A stretch of DNA of 64,000 bases, taken from contig PMHV01000034.1 in assembly GCA_003156805.1 (NCBI GenBank), positions 103,785-167,784 of the forward strand. Direction: 5' to 3'. Within the stretch, counting starts at the first letter, position 1, and every line of letters begins with the position of its first letter. Source of the DNA: Acidobacteriaceae bacterium (lineage in GTDB: Bacteria; Acidobacteriota; Terriglobia; Terriglobales; Acidobacteriaceae). The notes beneath the pieces were generated by a model. That model was given only the letters and a program-made list of their open reading frames with translations. It was not told the origin of the DNA and made no database searches. Below are positions 1-8,832 of the stretch, one piece after another. The position numbers were made by a program, and so were the translations under genes.

Positions 1-1157
1 TGTGCCGGAGATTCTTTTGCAGCTTGCGGCGAAGAAGCTTGCGGCGAAGTTTGTGGCGGAGTTTGCGGCGGAGTTTGCGGCGGAGTGTGCGGCGGAGTTT
101 GCGGAGAAGACGGTTGCGCCGAGCCGCCGGAATCGGCGGATGAATTCACCTGCGCCGCTTGCGGTGGTGGAATGTTGGGATTTCTTCCCGCGAACCTGCT
201 CTTCAAGAACATGGCAAGCAAGGCCATGGCTACCACGACGATGGCGATCGTGATCCATCTTGCCGAATACAGGCGTGCCGAATGCCGGGGTGCAGAATAC
301 AGGGGCGCCGAATCCGTGTCCTCCGAATCCGCGTGCGCCGAATGCGGCTTCGCGGCTGTCGCGCCGGAATCGGCCGCGACCGGAATTCCGGCCGGTTGCA
401 ACTGATTCAGAATGTCGCTTACGCTGCAGCGCCGCTGCGGATCGGCCTCCAGGCAGCCGCGGACAATTTCGTGAAACGGCCGCGGCAATTCGTCCGGCAC
501 CACGGCTTGCCGAGGATCGGCGTTGCCGAACTCAGGCGGGTGTTGCGTGAGCGCGGTCACCAGCGTCGCTCCCACCGACCAAACGTCGGCTGCGGGGGAG
601 ATGCCGGCGGCAGCCACTTCGGGCGCGTCATAGGCGCTGGGCCGGTAGTCGCCGTTGCGCTCTCCGGCGCGGCTCAGCGTGTCCACCGAAATCTTGAGCT
701 GGTTGTCGGAGGCCATGATGTTCGAGGGCTTCACGTGGCCATGAACGAAGCCGGCCCGGTGCAGATAAGCCAAGGCCTCGGCTGTGGGCCGCAGCACATC
801 GGCGGTTTCGGCGGCCGAGAGCGGACGCTCGGGAAGAACCTGCGACAAATCTTCCTCCGCCTGCTCCATCACCACATAAAGCAGCGGCGTGCCCTCGAGT
901 TCGCAGCGCCCGCCGCCAAACAAGCGTATCAAGTGAGGGTGAGAGATTTTAGCGGCCGCTTCCCAGCGCGACAGTTGCGCTTCTTCGTCGCCTTCTGCGG
1001 GAATCAGTTTGATTGCCACCTTCTGCGATTCGCTTCCGCCCAGCTCCGTCAGGAAAACGCCGCTTCTCTCCGAGCCGCCAAGCCATTGACGCAACGGAAA
1101 TCTTCCGTCGAGCACCTGGCCTTCCCATTTTCTCCACACTTCGTGCGCGTTGCTCAT
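1..1157 (-). CDS. Membrane-anchored Ser/Thr protein pseudokinase (3' end beyond window)
   Basis: The open frame begins at ATG 1157 and runs off the left edge, giving at least 385 residues. Residues about 10-265 have a Hanks-type kinase fold: a glycine-rich loop near residue 27, the VAIK lysine (K50), DAPE near residue 178 and DVWSVGATL in subdomain IX. The catalytic loop reads HGHVKPSN (139-146) instead of HRDLKPSN, and the DFG position reads VDT (158-160). Both essential aspartates are therefore missing, which marks it as a pseudokinase. A linker rich in HSA/YSA repeats leads to one membrane segment (about 300-318), then a proline/glutamine repeat built on PPQT. The cytoplasmic part probably binds a partner or ATP without phosphotransfer; the outer part cannot be judged because it is cut. 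The genuine kinase at 3632-8632 lies on the same strand. The family assignment is firm; the role is inferred. Confidence 0.85.
   Translation of the reverse strand, partial: MSNAHEVWRKWEGQVLDGRFPLRQWLGGSERSGVFLTELGGSESQKVAIKLIPAEGDEEAQLSRWEAAAKISHPHLIRLFGGGRCELEGTPLLYVVMEQAEEDLSQVLPERPLSAAETADVLRPTAEALAYLHRAGFVHGHVKPSNIMASDNQLKISVDTLSRAGERNGDYRPSAYDAPEVAAAGISPAADVWSVGATLVTALTQHPPEFGNADPRQAVVPDELPRPFHEIVRGCLEADPQRRCSVSDILNQLQPAGIPVAADSGATAAKPHSAHADSEDTDSAPLYSAPRHSARLYSARWITIAIVVVAMALLAMFLKSRFAGRNPNIPPPQAAQVNSSADSGGSAQPSSPQTPPHTPPQTPPQTPPQTSPQASSPQAAKESPA
49..105. repeat. 12-bp in-frame tandem repeat inside the pseudokinase gene
   Basis: Nearly five copies of a 12-base unit (GTTTGCGGCGGA as read on the plus strand) at 49, 61, 73, 85 and partly 97. 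On the coding strand each unit encodes four residues of a Pro/Gln/Thr linker beyond the membrane segment. The copies are almost identical, so the number probably varies between strains. Confidence 0.8.
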
Positions 1158-1203
1158 AAGCTAAGCCGCTGACAGCCGAGCGCTATTCTAATCAGCACGC
1201 GCC

Positions 1204-1246
1204 ATTCTATGCCAACGCCAATCTATTCCAGCACGAATCTATTCCA
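1204..1246 (-). promoter_or_regulatory. Three direct repeats upstream of the pseudokinase gene (possible operator)
   Basis: Read on the plus strand, ATTCTATGCCA (1204-1214), AATCTATTCCA (1220-1230) and AATCTATTCCA (1236-1246) recur every 16 bases. They lie 47-89 bases upstream of the ATG at 1157. The 16-base spacing is not a full multiple of a helical turn. An operator or activator site is possible, but no known regulator was matched. Confidence 0.35.
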
Positions 1247-1588
1247 CGCCGACCCAGTCCACACCGAACCAGTCGCTGCCTGAAACTTTGCGCGTCGATT
1301 GGACATCCAGCCCGGCGCCGGAGATGCCCCGCAAACGCAATTGGGAGCAGCAAGCTGCGACTTTGGTTCCGGTTCTGACCCTCAGGATGGGTCCCGGTTC
1401 GAGGCTTCAGGCGAGCTTGTTAAATCGATTTAAATGAAGGATTTAAGTCATTCAAACGAAAGAAGTTAGACCGGCGTTTTTCCACAGAAATCCCGTGTTT
1501 TCCACAGTTTTGTGCAGAATCAACAACATACGGCTCGGCACCAAGCATCTCAAACGGTGCATCTCTCTCCCGACGCCGGGGCACGGCT
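1247..1588. other. Intergenic stretch without a convincing gene
   Basis: Non-coding DNA between the upstream side of the pseudokinase gene and the 3' end of the beta-propeller gene. It contains a 14-base AT palindrome (TTAAATCGATTTAA, 1420-1433) and two identical TTTTCCACA motifs at 1478-1486 and 1498-1506, exactly 20 bases apart. These resemble DnaA boxes with one mismatch. A 77-codon minus-strand frame overlaps the propeller gene and shows no protein-like composition. Confidence 0.5.
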
Positions 1589-3247
1589 TCACTTCGCGCC
1601 CAGCAAACCAAACACGGCCACTGACGTTGTAGTTCCAACGTAGATCTTGCCATTGACGATCATCGGAGTTCCGAAGTGACTGGCTTGTCCGAACTGGTCG
1701 CGTCCATTTGCGGCCTGGTTGGAAGTGTAGAGCTCGGTTGCGAGAGTGCTGGCTCTGTAGGCATGCAGCACGTCGATCGGGTCGCTGTGTTCGATGGCCC
1801 AGACAATTCCGTTGCCGGTTCCGTTGGAGGAGATGCTGGGCGTGGTTCCGGGATAGGCAAACGATTCTGCGCTCTTCGACAACGGCGAAGTGGAAAGCTT
1901 GGCTTGCGTGAAGTGGAATTGCAACACGTTGTTTCCCACCGGACCGAAGTAGACCGAGCCATTGTAGAAAGCCGGCATCGACCATAGGCCGCCAGCCAAA
2001 GCTCCATCGAGTTCCTGGTAGATGGTGGTGTCGCCGTTGGGGTTGAACTTGCCCAGGTTGGTGCGGTCGACAATGTAGATGTTCGAATCTTTTCCGCCGC
2101 CGAGCGCGAGCGAGCGCGTCGTCCCGGTAGAGTCTTTCATGGCCGGCAGGATCAGAACTCCACCGGAGCCGAGATCCTGATCCGCGTCGGACTCCTGGAC
2201 GGTGTTGTACATCTCGAAATAATCCGCCACTTTCAGGTTGTTGTTGGTGGTTGAGACTTTGATAAAGCCATTGCCGTAGTCTCCATTGATGGGGAAGCCT
2301 TTGGCGTTCAGGGTTGTGTCGAAGGTGCCATTGGCGTCGAGAAAGAAAATATTGCTTCCCGAGGAAGCCAATCCCGCTCCCGCCTGCCAAATCGAGCCTT
2401 CACTGCCGTTGGGAGTGAGGTTCAGGACGCTGGTCTGAGCGAGAGTGCTTTCGCTGTAGCCGATGAGCCAGCCGGTGTAGGGGCCGGCGTCGCAGTGCGA
2501 GGTCCAGCCCGTATAGACGACACCGTTCAACAACAGAAGTCCGGCGCGTTCGGCGTACTGGCTGGGATCGAAAACCACAAAACCGTTTTGACTGTTGGCT
2601 CCGGTGCCGGGATATTGCGCAGCCACGGCCACCGGTCCGCCGAACTCTTCCGCGCCGGTGGTGATGTCGAGCGCGTGAATGCGCTGGAAGTAGGTGGAGG
2701 AAGAATTCTTGCTCATGGCCACCGCGTAGATGGTTCCATCGGGGCCGCTGCTGCGGTCGATCACGGGAGTGGAAGTGATTCCGATCTGCGGACTGATCTG
2801 GCTGCAGCCGTGGTCGTCCGACGGTACTTCGCCCGAACCGAGCAACGAAACTTTCCAGAGCAACGTGCCGGAGTCGGCGTCGAAGGCATAAACGCTGTCA
2901 TTTTCAGTGACCGCATACAACACGTTGTGAACCACCCCAGAGATGGTAAGTGCCGACAAGTAAAGAGGTTGGGCATCGATGATGCCGTCTACGGGAAGCG
3001 AAAACAGCAGCCCGAACGTGGTGGATTTGACATTGGTGAGCTTGAGAATTGTCTCTTGCGAATTCAGGCCGGTGCGCGAGTTGTTGTTGTGATAGGTGGT
3101 CACGTCAGTGGCGGCGGCGTCGGCGAGCGCGCAGGCCAAAGAGAGCACCATCATCACCCAAAGGGTGGACAACCGAGGGCGGGCATTTTCATGCCGGGGC
3201 TGCTGGAGCAGAGCGCAGATGGATTGTTCACGCAGAATGTTCGACAT
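1589..3247 (-). CDS. Secreted PQQ-type beta-propeller repeat protein
   Basis: 552 residues. The start is ATG 3247, with a good ribosome site (GGGAGGG) six bases upstream. The N-terminus is long and basic, followed by a hydrophobic signal segment (about residues 28-46) ending in ADAAA, so export is likely. The mature part shows repeated propeller blades with PQQ-repeat hallmarks, such as YAVTENDSVYAFDADSGTLLWK (shortened here: VYAFDADSGTLLWK) and later IYVDRT- and VYFGPVGNNV-type strands. This fold occurs in quinoprotein dehydrogenases and in BamB-like scaffolds. No cytochrome c CxxCH motif or clear dehydrogenase signature is visible, so it is more likely a binding or scaffold propeller than a proven enzyme. 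Secreted paralogues of this kind are frequent in Acidobacteriota. The gene is monocistronic as far as can be seen. Confidence 0.8.
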   Translation of the reverse strand: MSNILREQSICALLQQPRHENARPRLSTLWVMMVLSLACALADAAATDVTTYHNNNSRTGLNSQETILKLTNVKSTTFGLLFSLPVDGIIDAQPLYLSALTISGVVHNVLYAVTENDSVYAFDADSGTLLWKVSLLGSGEVPSDDHGCSQISPQIGITSTPVIDRSSGPDGTIYAVAMSKNSSSTYFQRIHALDITTGAEEFGGPVAVAAQYPGTGANSQNGFVVFDPSQYAERAGLLLLNGVVYTGWTSHCDAGPYTGWLIGYSESTLAQTSVLNLTPNGSEGSIWQAGAGLASSGSNIFFLDANGTFDTTLNAKGFPINGDYGNGFIKVSTTNNNLKVADYFEMYNTVQESDADQDLGSGGVLILPAMKDSTGTTRSLALGGGKDSNIYIVDRTNLGKFNPNGDTTIYQELDGALAGGLWSMPAFYNGSVYFGPVGNNVLQFHFTQAKLSTSPLSKSAESFAYPGTTPSISSNGTGNGIVWAIEHSDPIDVLHAYRASTLATELYTSNQAANGRDQFGQASHFGTPMIVNGKIYVGTTTSVAVFGLLGAK

Positions 3248-3476
3248 GGGACCCTCCCTGGGGATGGATAAGCTGTTGGATCGATGAGTCGCGCGCGGCC
3301 ACGACAGTCAACATGGTTCCGCCGGCCAGAGAGCGATTTCAGTGACGAAGTGTTTGAAAATTTGGAACGAACAAATACTTTTAGCACTCCCTTGAGAATG
3401 AAACCAGTAGCCAAAAGGACATGGAGCATTCCCTAAAAAGAAAGGCTACGAGGACCACCGAATCGTTGAACGGCTT

Positions 3477-3573
3477 CGATCGTTGTCGTTTCGATCATGG
3501 TCGTTTCGATCATGGTTGTTTCGATCGTTGGCGTTTCGATCATTGCTGTTCCGATGATGATTGTTCGATCATG
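3477..3573. repeat. 15-bp tandem repeat array between two genes
   Basis: Six and a half copies of a 15-base unit with consensus CGATCATGGTCGTTT begin at 3477, 3492, 3507, 3522, 3537, 3552 and 3567 (partial). The copies diverge mildly. The array lies 59 bases beyond the 3' end of the large kinase gene and about 230 bases upstream of the beta-propeller start, both on the minus strand. Each unit carries CGATCRT half-sites. It is open on both strands because its length is a multiple of three, but there is no support for translation. Confidence 0.85.
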
Positions 3574-3631
3574 GAGGATTGCGTTAGCGATGTAAATACA
3601 GCGAAGACAGGAGACTGGAGCGGCTGGCGTC

Positions 3632-6600
3632 CTATCGCGGGGTGAGATCGGAGTAGTGGCCGAAGCTGGTAAGAACCACCTGATCGTTGCCGGGAATGTA
3701 AAAACCGAACTTGCCGAGAGTGAGGTTGCCGCCGGGCTGCGTCCAACGGTCGAGAACCACCCAGGTGTCGCCCAGCTTGATCGAGTGGGTGATCTCATTG
3801 GGTTCGACGCGAATCTGCACGGTGCGGGACCCTTTTTTCTCGCCTTTGTGCGGAACTTTGGCTTCGTCAGTTTTCTGGCCGTTGCGGATCACGGTGCGGT
3901 AGAGGAAGTTGTCGTCCATCTGGAAGAGCACGTGGTTGTTGGCATCGGTGTAGTTCACGAACCATTGCAGGCGATGACCTTTGCCCAGAATGCTCGAGCC
4001 TTTCACGGCCGCGGAAAATACAAACGCTCCAGTGGTGGGCGAGACGCCGTACAAAACGAAATCGCCGCCTTTGTGAACGAATGTGTTGTTCTCCTGCTGC
4101 CAGGCCGAGGCGTCGTCCCACTTCGACATGCCGTCGGGAGCTAGAGAGAGATCGAAAGCTTTTGTCTGGCCGGCAATCACGGCGACGGTGGAGGTTCGAG
4201 TGAGAATATCGGCCGTGCGCGCCGTCAGCGTATAGGAACCGGCAGGCAGGCTGAGCGCGTTCCCGCTCGTTAACTTCACGGGAGATTCGCCCGCTTTGGT
4301 TAGAGTGACCTGCGCGTCGGCGGGAGTGAAAGTAATTTTCAACTCGCCGGGAGCGGCTTCGAGAGACATGTCGGCCGCCGAAAGCGCCACTGCCGCGCCG
4401 GCGACGAAATGTTTCTTGATCTGCCTGGGCTTGAAGCGGTCTTTGCGCAGTTCGACTATGTGGTCGCCGGGATTCACCGTGGAAATATTGAGGGTTCCAT
4501 CCTGCTGCACGGTTCCAACCGAAGTCTGATCGACGAGGACTGTGGTTCCGGGAACTCCGCCCTGGATCGAGAGCGCAGCGAAATGCGGGACGGGCTGCAA
4601 ATTGAAAACTACTTTGTGCTGTTCGCCTTTGCGAACGCGAATCTTCTGATCGGGAACTTCCTGGAAACCGTTTTGCGAAACTCGAATCGTATAGTCTTTC
4701 GGCTCGAGGTTGGCGATGCGCAGTTGACCGCCTCGCGTGAACTGATCGATGAGCTTGCCGTTGAGAAAGACCTTCGAATGGTCCTGGCCGGTGACGACCA
4801 CCAGAGTGCCGACGTTTTGTCCGGTCTCGAGGAACGTGGTGAGCGCCGGTGCCGCGCCGACATCGATGGGAAGTTTGTATTGGTCGCTGCCCTGGGTGAG
4901 CGTTAATTCGTGAGGGCCGGCGGGGACGGGAGGAAGATCGACGCCCTCCTGAGGCACATCGACCGCGGGCTGACCATCGAGGCTGAGCTTGGTGTTGCGG
5001 TCACTCGCATAGACGTGAACCGCGTCGCCCATGCTGCCTACGAGGACGGCGAGAACTCCTTTGGTGGTGATGGGCAGTTTGACCACGGGCGCCGCGCCGT
5101 CCGCAGCGGTGAAGTTGAAGGACGCACTGCCGTGAGGGCCTTCGAATTTCAGCGAGTGATCTCCGGGCGTAAGCTGGTCGAGCGTCCACTGAGCATCCTG
5201 CAGGTCGGCGGGCGGCTGATCGTCGAAGGAGACTTTGCCCGAGCCGGTATCGGAAGAAAGTTTCAGCGCAGGCGCCGGGAGCAGCACGGGTTCGGGAGCC
5301 GCGGGCGGCGGAGTACTGACAGGAGCCGAAGCGACCTGGGGCGGTGGTGGCGGAACCGGTTTGTGTCTGCCCGCAAAAGCGAAGATCAACACGACCAGCA
5401 GTACGGCAGCGGCGCCGGCCAGGATCAGATTCTGGTTGCTCGAAGAGAGCGGCGACGATTTGGCTGCGGGAGCTGGGATTTTCTTTGCGGCTGGAGGGAT
5501 TGGCGGCGGAGGCGCGGCACCAGGTCGCTGCGCAAGCGCAGCGGCGGCGAGCGGCGCGGCCGGTAAATCTGTTTTGCTCTTCGCCACAGGTAGATCTGTC
5601 TTTGTTTTTGTCTCGGTCTTTGTCTTTGTCTCGGTCTTTGTCTCGGTCTTTGTCTCGGTCTTCGTCTCAGCCTTGGTCTTGCTTGTGGCAACTGGCGCGG
5701 CGCGGTTCTCCGCAGTTGAGGTTGAGGGTTTCTCCGCAGAAACTACTGGCGGCGCGGCTTCTAGAGCAGGCGCTTCAACCGTTGGCTCTGCTACCGTGGG
5801 CGCGGCAACAAAAGATAGAGTCGCGTGCTCGGGGGATGGCGCCGCGCCTGCACCAGTTCCGCTGACGCCAGGCAGGCTGAGAGTCTGCAACAGAGAGTTG
5901 GCTGTGGAAAGAACTTCACCGTCCTCAGCATATTTCTCCGCCAAGAAACGGGCGCGCTCGCCCCAGTTTTTCCTTATGGCATCGGAAGCAGAGTCAGCTT
6001 CGCTCTGCATACGTTTCAATTCGTCGAGGTCGCGGCGGCGAGCTTGCCGGCGCTGGGTTTGAAGATCGCGCTGAATCGTGTCCTGAATTTGCAGCAAGCG
6101 TGGTTCGCGAGGATACGCCACGAGCGACTCTTCAATGCGAGAGAGCGATGCGGCAAGGTCGCCCGAAGCTTGCAGCTTGCGAGCCTGAGAAACGCACTCA
6201 TCGACGAAAGTCTCACGCTTGCGATCGACGACGAGAGTGCGAATGGTCTTGGCCATGGGATGCGAAGAATTCAGGTCCAGACCCTCTTTGGCCAGCTTCT
6301 CCGCTTCCTGCCAATCGCTCTCCACCGTGGCGTGGGCGAGTTCGATCAAGGCGTTGGCGAGAACGGCGCGGGCGAAGGGATTGTTCTCATCCAGCTCGTA
6401 ACCCTGACGCAGCAACTCGATACCTTCCGCAGATTTCTGTTGCACGCACAATTCCTGGCCTTCGGTCATCAGGCGATGGGCTTCGGTTTTGCGCTCGACG
6501 CCATCGTGGGCGAGCCGTTCCAGCTCCTGGAGTTCGGTGTCGCCGGGAAATTCCGCGGCCGCGCCTTGCAGCAATTCGAGACCGCGCGCGTAGTCGCTGG

Positions 6601-8632
6601 AATGCAGGCAGGCATCGACTTGTTCGACCAAACGAGTCTTGGCTTCGATACGGATCTGCTGGTCGCGCCGCTTCTGCAGGCGCTCGACCTCGAACTTCAA
6701 GCCAGGATACTGGCTGTAGATGGTGCGCAGGATTTCCCAATCGTTGAGCGCGTCGCTGAAAGCGGCTTGCTCCTCGTGGTGGTGAGCGCGGGCGACAATC
6801 GAATTGACCAGATCGCGCTTATCGCGGACGAGGCGCAAAGAACGTTCGAAATGCGATTCTCCAGGATGGGCGTCGAGCGCCTCCTGCAGAATGTTCACGC
6901 GTTTTTCGAGATCGGGTTCAGCCTCAACTTGACGATCGACGGAAGCGATGAAAGACGAGAGTTCCTGGCGCTGCTGCTCTTCGATATCGTATTTCAGCGC
7001 CTGAAAGATGGCGTTGGCAGGGTACTTGGCCAGATAGGTCTGGCAGACGCTGAGGGCTTTGGAGAAGTTTTTCTCCACGAGGTTCTTGCGCGCCTCCGCA
7101 TAGGCGGTGTTCATGGCGTCGTGTTCGGAGCGGACTTCGTTGTAGAAGCTCTGGTAACTTGCGCCGCTTTCGCGGTTGAGCGAATCGGGGGCGCGGCGGT
7201 CGAGTTCGAGCACGACGCCCAATTTGGCGAGGGCGCTGCTCACGTCGCCGTTTTGCCATGCATCCATGGCGGCGCGATGAATCTGTTCTTTTTCCTGGCG
7301 AAGCTTTTTGTATTCCTGCTCCAAGCGGTCGACTTCGGCCAGCAATTGCAGAGCGCGCGCCTCTTTGGGACGCAATTGCAGAACGTTCTGCAAGGCTTCG
7401 CGGGCGTGCGGATAGGCGTGATTGTCACTGTGCTGCCGGGCCAGGCGATACCAGTTGTCGATCTGGCGTTCGCTGCGGCGATTTTCAATCCGGCTCTTGA
7501 GCGACAGAGCGGTGGCGTTGTCGGGCTCGATCTGCAAAGCCTCCTGCAGCTTTTGTAGTGCGAGAGGGTCTTCTTCTTCTTCGAAACGAGCGCGCGCAGC
7601 CTCGAGAAGCTGGGAAAGGGTTTTGCGGCGCACCGAGTTATCGAGCTGACGGCGCAGCGCGCCGATGGAAGAATCCATGTGGCCTTCCGCTTCGAGCTCT
7701 CCGAGAATTTCGCCGGCGAATTGAAAGTCGCCATCTTCCAGTGCCTTGGTGACGCGCTGCAGGCGGGGACGGGTGCGTTCGGGGTCAAAAAACTCGATAG
7801 GCTCGTTGCGCAGCGCCTTGCCGAGGGTATCGCCGAAGTCGCGGGCGCTCGAGAAGCGGTGCCACGACTGTTTGGCCATGGCTTTGTGAACGACGCGGCT
7901 GACGTTTTGGCTCACTGTGGAATTCAGTTCGGAAGCCAGCGGCGGAATCTGGTGAAGGATGGCGTCGACGACTTCATCGGCGCGGCTGCGCTGAAAGGGA
8001 TGGCGGCCGGCCAGAGCTTCGTAGCAGACCACGCTCAGGGAGAAAATGTCCGACGCGGCGGACAGCGGCTTGAGCTGGAGCTGCTCGGGCGACATATAGA
8101 GCAGCGTGCCTTTTTGCGCGCGGGTGGTGTGCGCATCGGCCATGTGCGCGACGCCGAAGTCAATGATCTTCACCGAGTCGTCTTCCATGACGAAGATGTT
8201 GCTCGGCTTCAGATCGCGATGGACCAGGCCGCGCTCGTGAGCCGCCTGCAAGCCGCGGCAAGTCTGTGCCATGATTTCCACCGTGCGTTCAACGGTGAGG
8301 CGATGGCTGGCTTTGCGCACGAAATGGTCGAGCGTGGTGCCGGGCAACAAGGGCATGACGAAATACGGTTTTTTCTTGCCCTCGTCTTCGAACTCTCCGA
8401 TATCGAAAATCTCGACGATGTTGGGATGGCTCATCGAGGCCAGAACATCGCACTCCTTGTAGAACAACTGAAGCGACGCGGGGTCGGGAAGATCGAGGAT
8501 GGTTTTGACCGCAACTTCGCGGCGCACCACGGTGTCATAGGCGCGGTAGACGAGGCCCATGCCGCCCTGGCCAAGGATCTGGCGGACCTCGTAACGGCCG
8601 GCTAGTTTTTTCGGAGAATGAGGATGTTCCAT
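3632..8632 (-). CDS. Giant Ser/Thr protein kinase with TPR, membrane segment, PEGA repeats and C-terminal sandwich domain
   Basis: 1666 residues, start ATG 8632. Kinase domain about 14-280: glycine loop GQGGMG (21-26), AVK lysine K43, HRDLKPSN (138-145), DFG (158-160), SPEQ and DIFSLSV, so all catalytic residues are present. Residues about 295-930 are helical TPR-like repeats. A low-complexity linker follows (KTET repeats about 984-1011), then a proline-rich stretch and one membrane helix near 1065-1085. The outer part contains PEGA-like beta domains (about 1267-1420; typical GTVLVDQTSVGTV and NPGDHIVELRKDRFKP) and a final 170-residue beta-rich domain resembling concanavalin-type or DUF1080-like sandwiches. 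It probably signals envelope state by phosphorylating cytosolic partners. It is divergent from the amidohydrolase at 8833, and the pseudokinase is a possible partner. Kinase activity is predicted with confidence; the ligand is unknown. Confidence 0.93.
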   Translation of the reverse strand: MEHPHSPKKLAGRYEVRQILGQGGMGLVYRAYDTVVRREVAVKTILDLPDPASLQLFYKECDVLASMSHPNIVEIFDIGEFEDEGKKKPYFVMPLLPGTTLDHFVRKASHRLTVERTVEIMAQTCRGLQAAHERGLVHRDLKPSNIFVMEDDSVKIIDFGVAHMADAHTTRAQKGTLLYMSPEQLQLKPLSAASDIFSLSVVCYEALAGRHPFQRSRADEVVDAILHQIPPLASELNSTVSQNVSRVVHKAMAKQSWHRFSSARDFGDTLGKALRNEPIEFFDPERTRPRLQRVTKALEDGDFQFAGEILGELEAEGHMDSSIGALRRQLDNSVRRKTLSQLLEAARARFEEEEDPLALQKLQEALQIEPDNATALSLKSRIENRRSERQIDNWYRLARQHSDNHAYPHAREALQNVLQLRPKEARALQLLAEVDRLEQEYKKLRQEKEQIHRAAMDAWQNGDVSSALAKLGVVLELDRRAPDSLNRESGASYQSFYNEVRSEHDAMNTAYAEARKNLVEKNFSKALSVCQTYLAKYPANAIFQALKYDIEEQQRQELSSFIASVDRQVEAEPDLEKRVNILQEALDAHPGESHFERSLRLVRDKRDLVNSIVARAHHHEEQAAFSDALNDWEILRTIYSQYPGLKFEVERLQKRRDQQIRIEAKTRLVEQVDACLHSSDYARGLELLQGAAAEFPGDTELQELERLAHDGVERKTEAHRLMTEGQELCVQQKSAEGIELLRQGYELDENNPFARAVLANALIELAHATVESDWQEAEKLAKEGLDLNSSHPMAKTIRTLVVDRKRETFVDECVSQARKLQASGDLAASLSRIEESLVAYPREPRLLQIQDTIQRDLQTQRRQARRRDLDELKRMQSEADSASDAIRKNWGERARFLAEKYAEDGEVLSTANSLLQTLSLPGVSGTGAGAAPSPEHATLSFVAAPTVAEPTVEAPALEAAPPVVSAEKPSTSTAENRAAPVATSKTKAETKTETKTETKTETKTKTETKTKTDLPVAKSKTDLPAAPLAAAALAQRPGAAPPPPIPPAAKKIPAPAAKSSPLSSSNQNLILAGAAAVLLVVLIFAFAGRHKPVPPPPPQVASAPVSTPPPAAPEPVLLPAPALKLSSDTGSGKVSFDDQPPADLQDAQWTLDQLTPGDHSLKFEGPHGSASFNFTAADGAAPVVKLPITTKGVLAVLVGSMGDAVHVYASDRNTKLSLDGQPAVDVPQEGVDLPPVPAGPHELTLTQGSDQYKLPIDVGAAPALTTFLETGQNVGTLVVVTGQDHSKVFLNGKLIDQFTRGGQLRIANLEPKDYTIRVSQNGFQEVPDQKIRVRKGEQHKVVFNLQPVPHFAALSIQGGVPGTTVLVDQTSVGTVQQDGTLNISTVNPGDHIVELRKDRFKPRQIKKHFVAGAAVALSAADMSLEAAPGELKITFTPADAQVTLTKAGESPVKLTSGNALSLPAGSYTLTARTADILTRTSTVAVIAGQTKAFDLSLAPDGMSKWDDASAWQQENNTFVHKGGDFVLYGVSPTTGAFVFSAAVKGSSILGKGHRLQWFVNYTDANNHVLFQMDDNFLYRTVIRNGQKTDEAKVPHKGEKKGSRTVQIRVEPNEITHSIKLGDTWVVLDRWTQPGGNLTLGKFGFYIPGNDQVVLTSFGHYSDLTPR
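5597..5679. repeat. Hexanucleotide-type repeat encoding a Lys-Thr-Glu-Thr linker
   Basis: Repeats of TCGGTCTTTGTC/TTTGTCTCGGTC on the plus strand encode alternating KTET/KTKT on the coding strand, just before the membrane segment of the large kinase. The copies are nearly perfect and probably slippage-prone. The linker is highly charged and likely extended on the cytoplasmic side. Confidence 0.8.
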
Positions 8633-8832
8633 GGCACGGCCCCGGCCAGCAGGGCCTTCAGCATCTTAATCTGGTTTTGGCCGAAAATGTAGCCCTTCTG
8701 GAGCGGAAATGGAGTCTAAAGATTGGTAGGCATAAGACTCTCTGCGGGTGGAGTTATGGCAGGCGCTGCGTTTGCCAGCAGCGTGCAGGTGCGGGTATGC
8801 TCACGGATTCATTGCAGAAAGGTGCTGCCGCT

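Noticed and set aside
159..1172. 337-codon plus-strand open frame over the pseudokinase gene
   Set aside because: Arg/Gln/His-rich shadow frame; the minus strand carries a clear kinase fold that runs off the edge.
1478..1506. Replication origin
   Set aside because: Only two imperfect DnaA-like boxes and no dnaA, dnaN, gyrB or parAB genes nearby.
1589..3247. Quinoprotein alcohol dehydrogenase
   Set aside because: The propeller repeats are present, but no haem motif and no clear dehydrogenase signature were seen, so only the fold is claimed.
3421..3645. 74-codon plus-strand frame with AAAAGGAC in front and FDHG repeats
   Set aside because: It arises from the 15-bp tandem array, overlaps the kinase gene's 3' end and has an unlikely Cys/Asp/His-rich composition.
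4409..8605. Several long plus-strand frames opposite the large kinase (for example 577 codons at 5825)
   Set aside because: High-GC shadow frames without ribosome sites or recognisable domains; the minus strand is certain.
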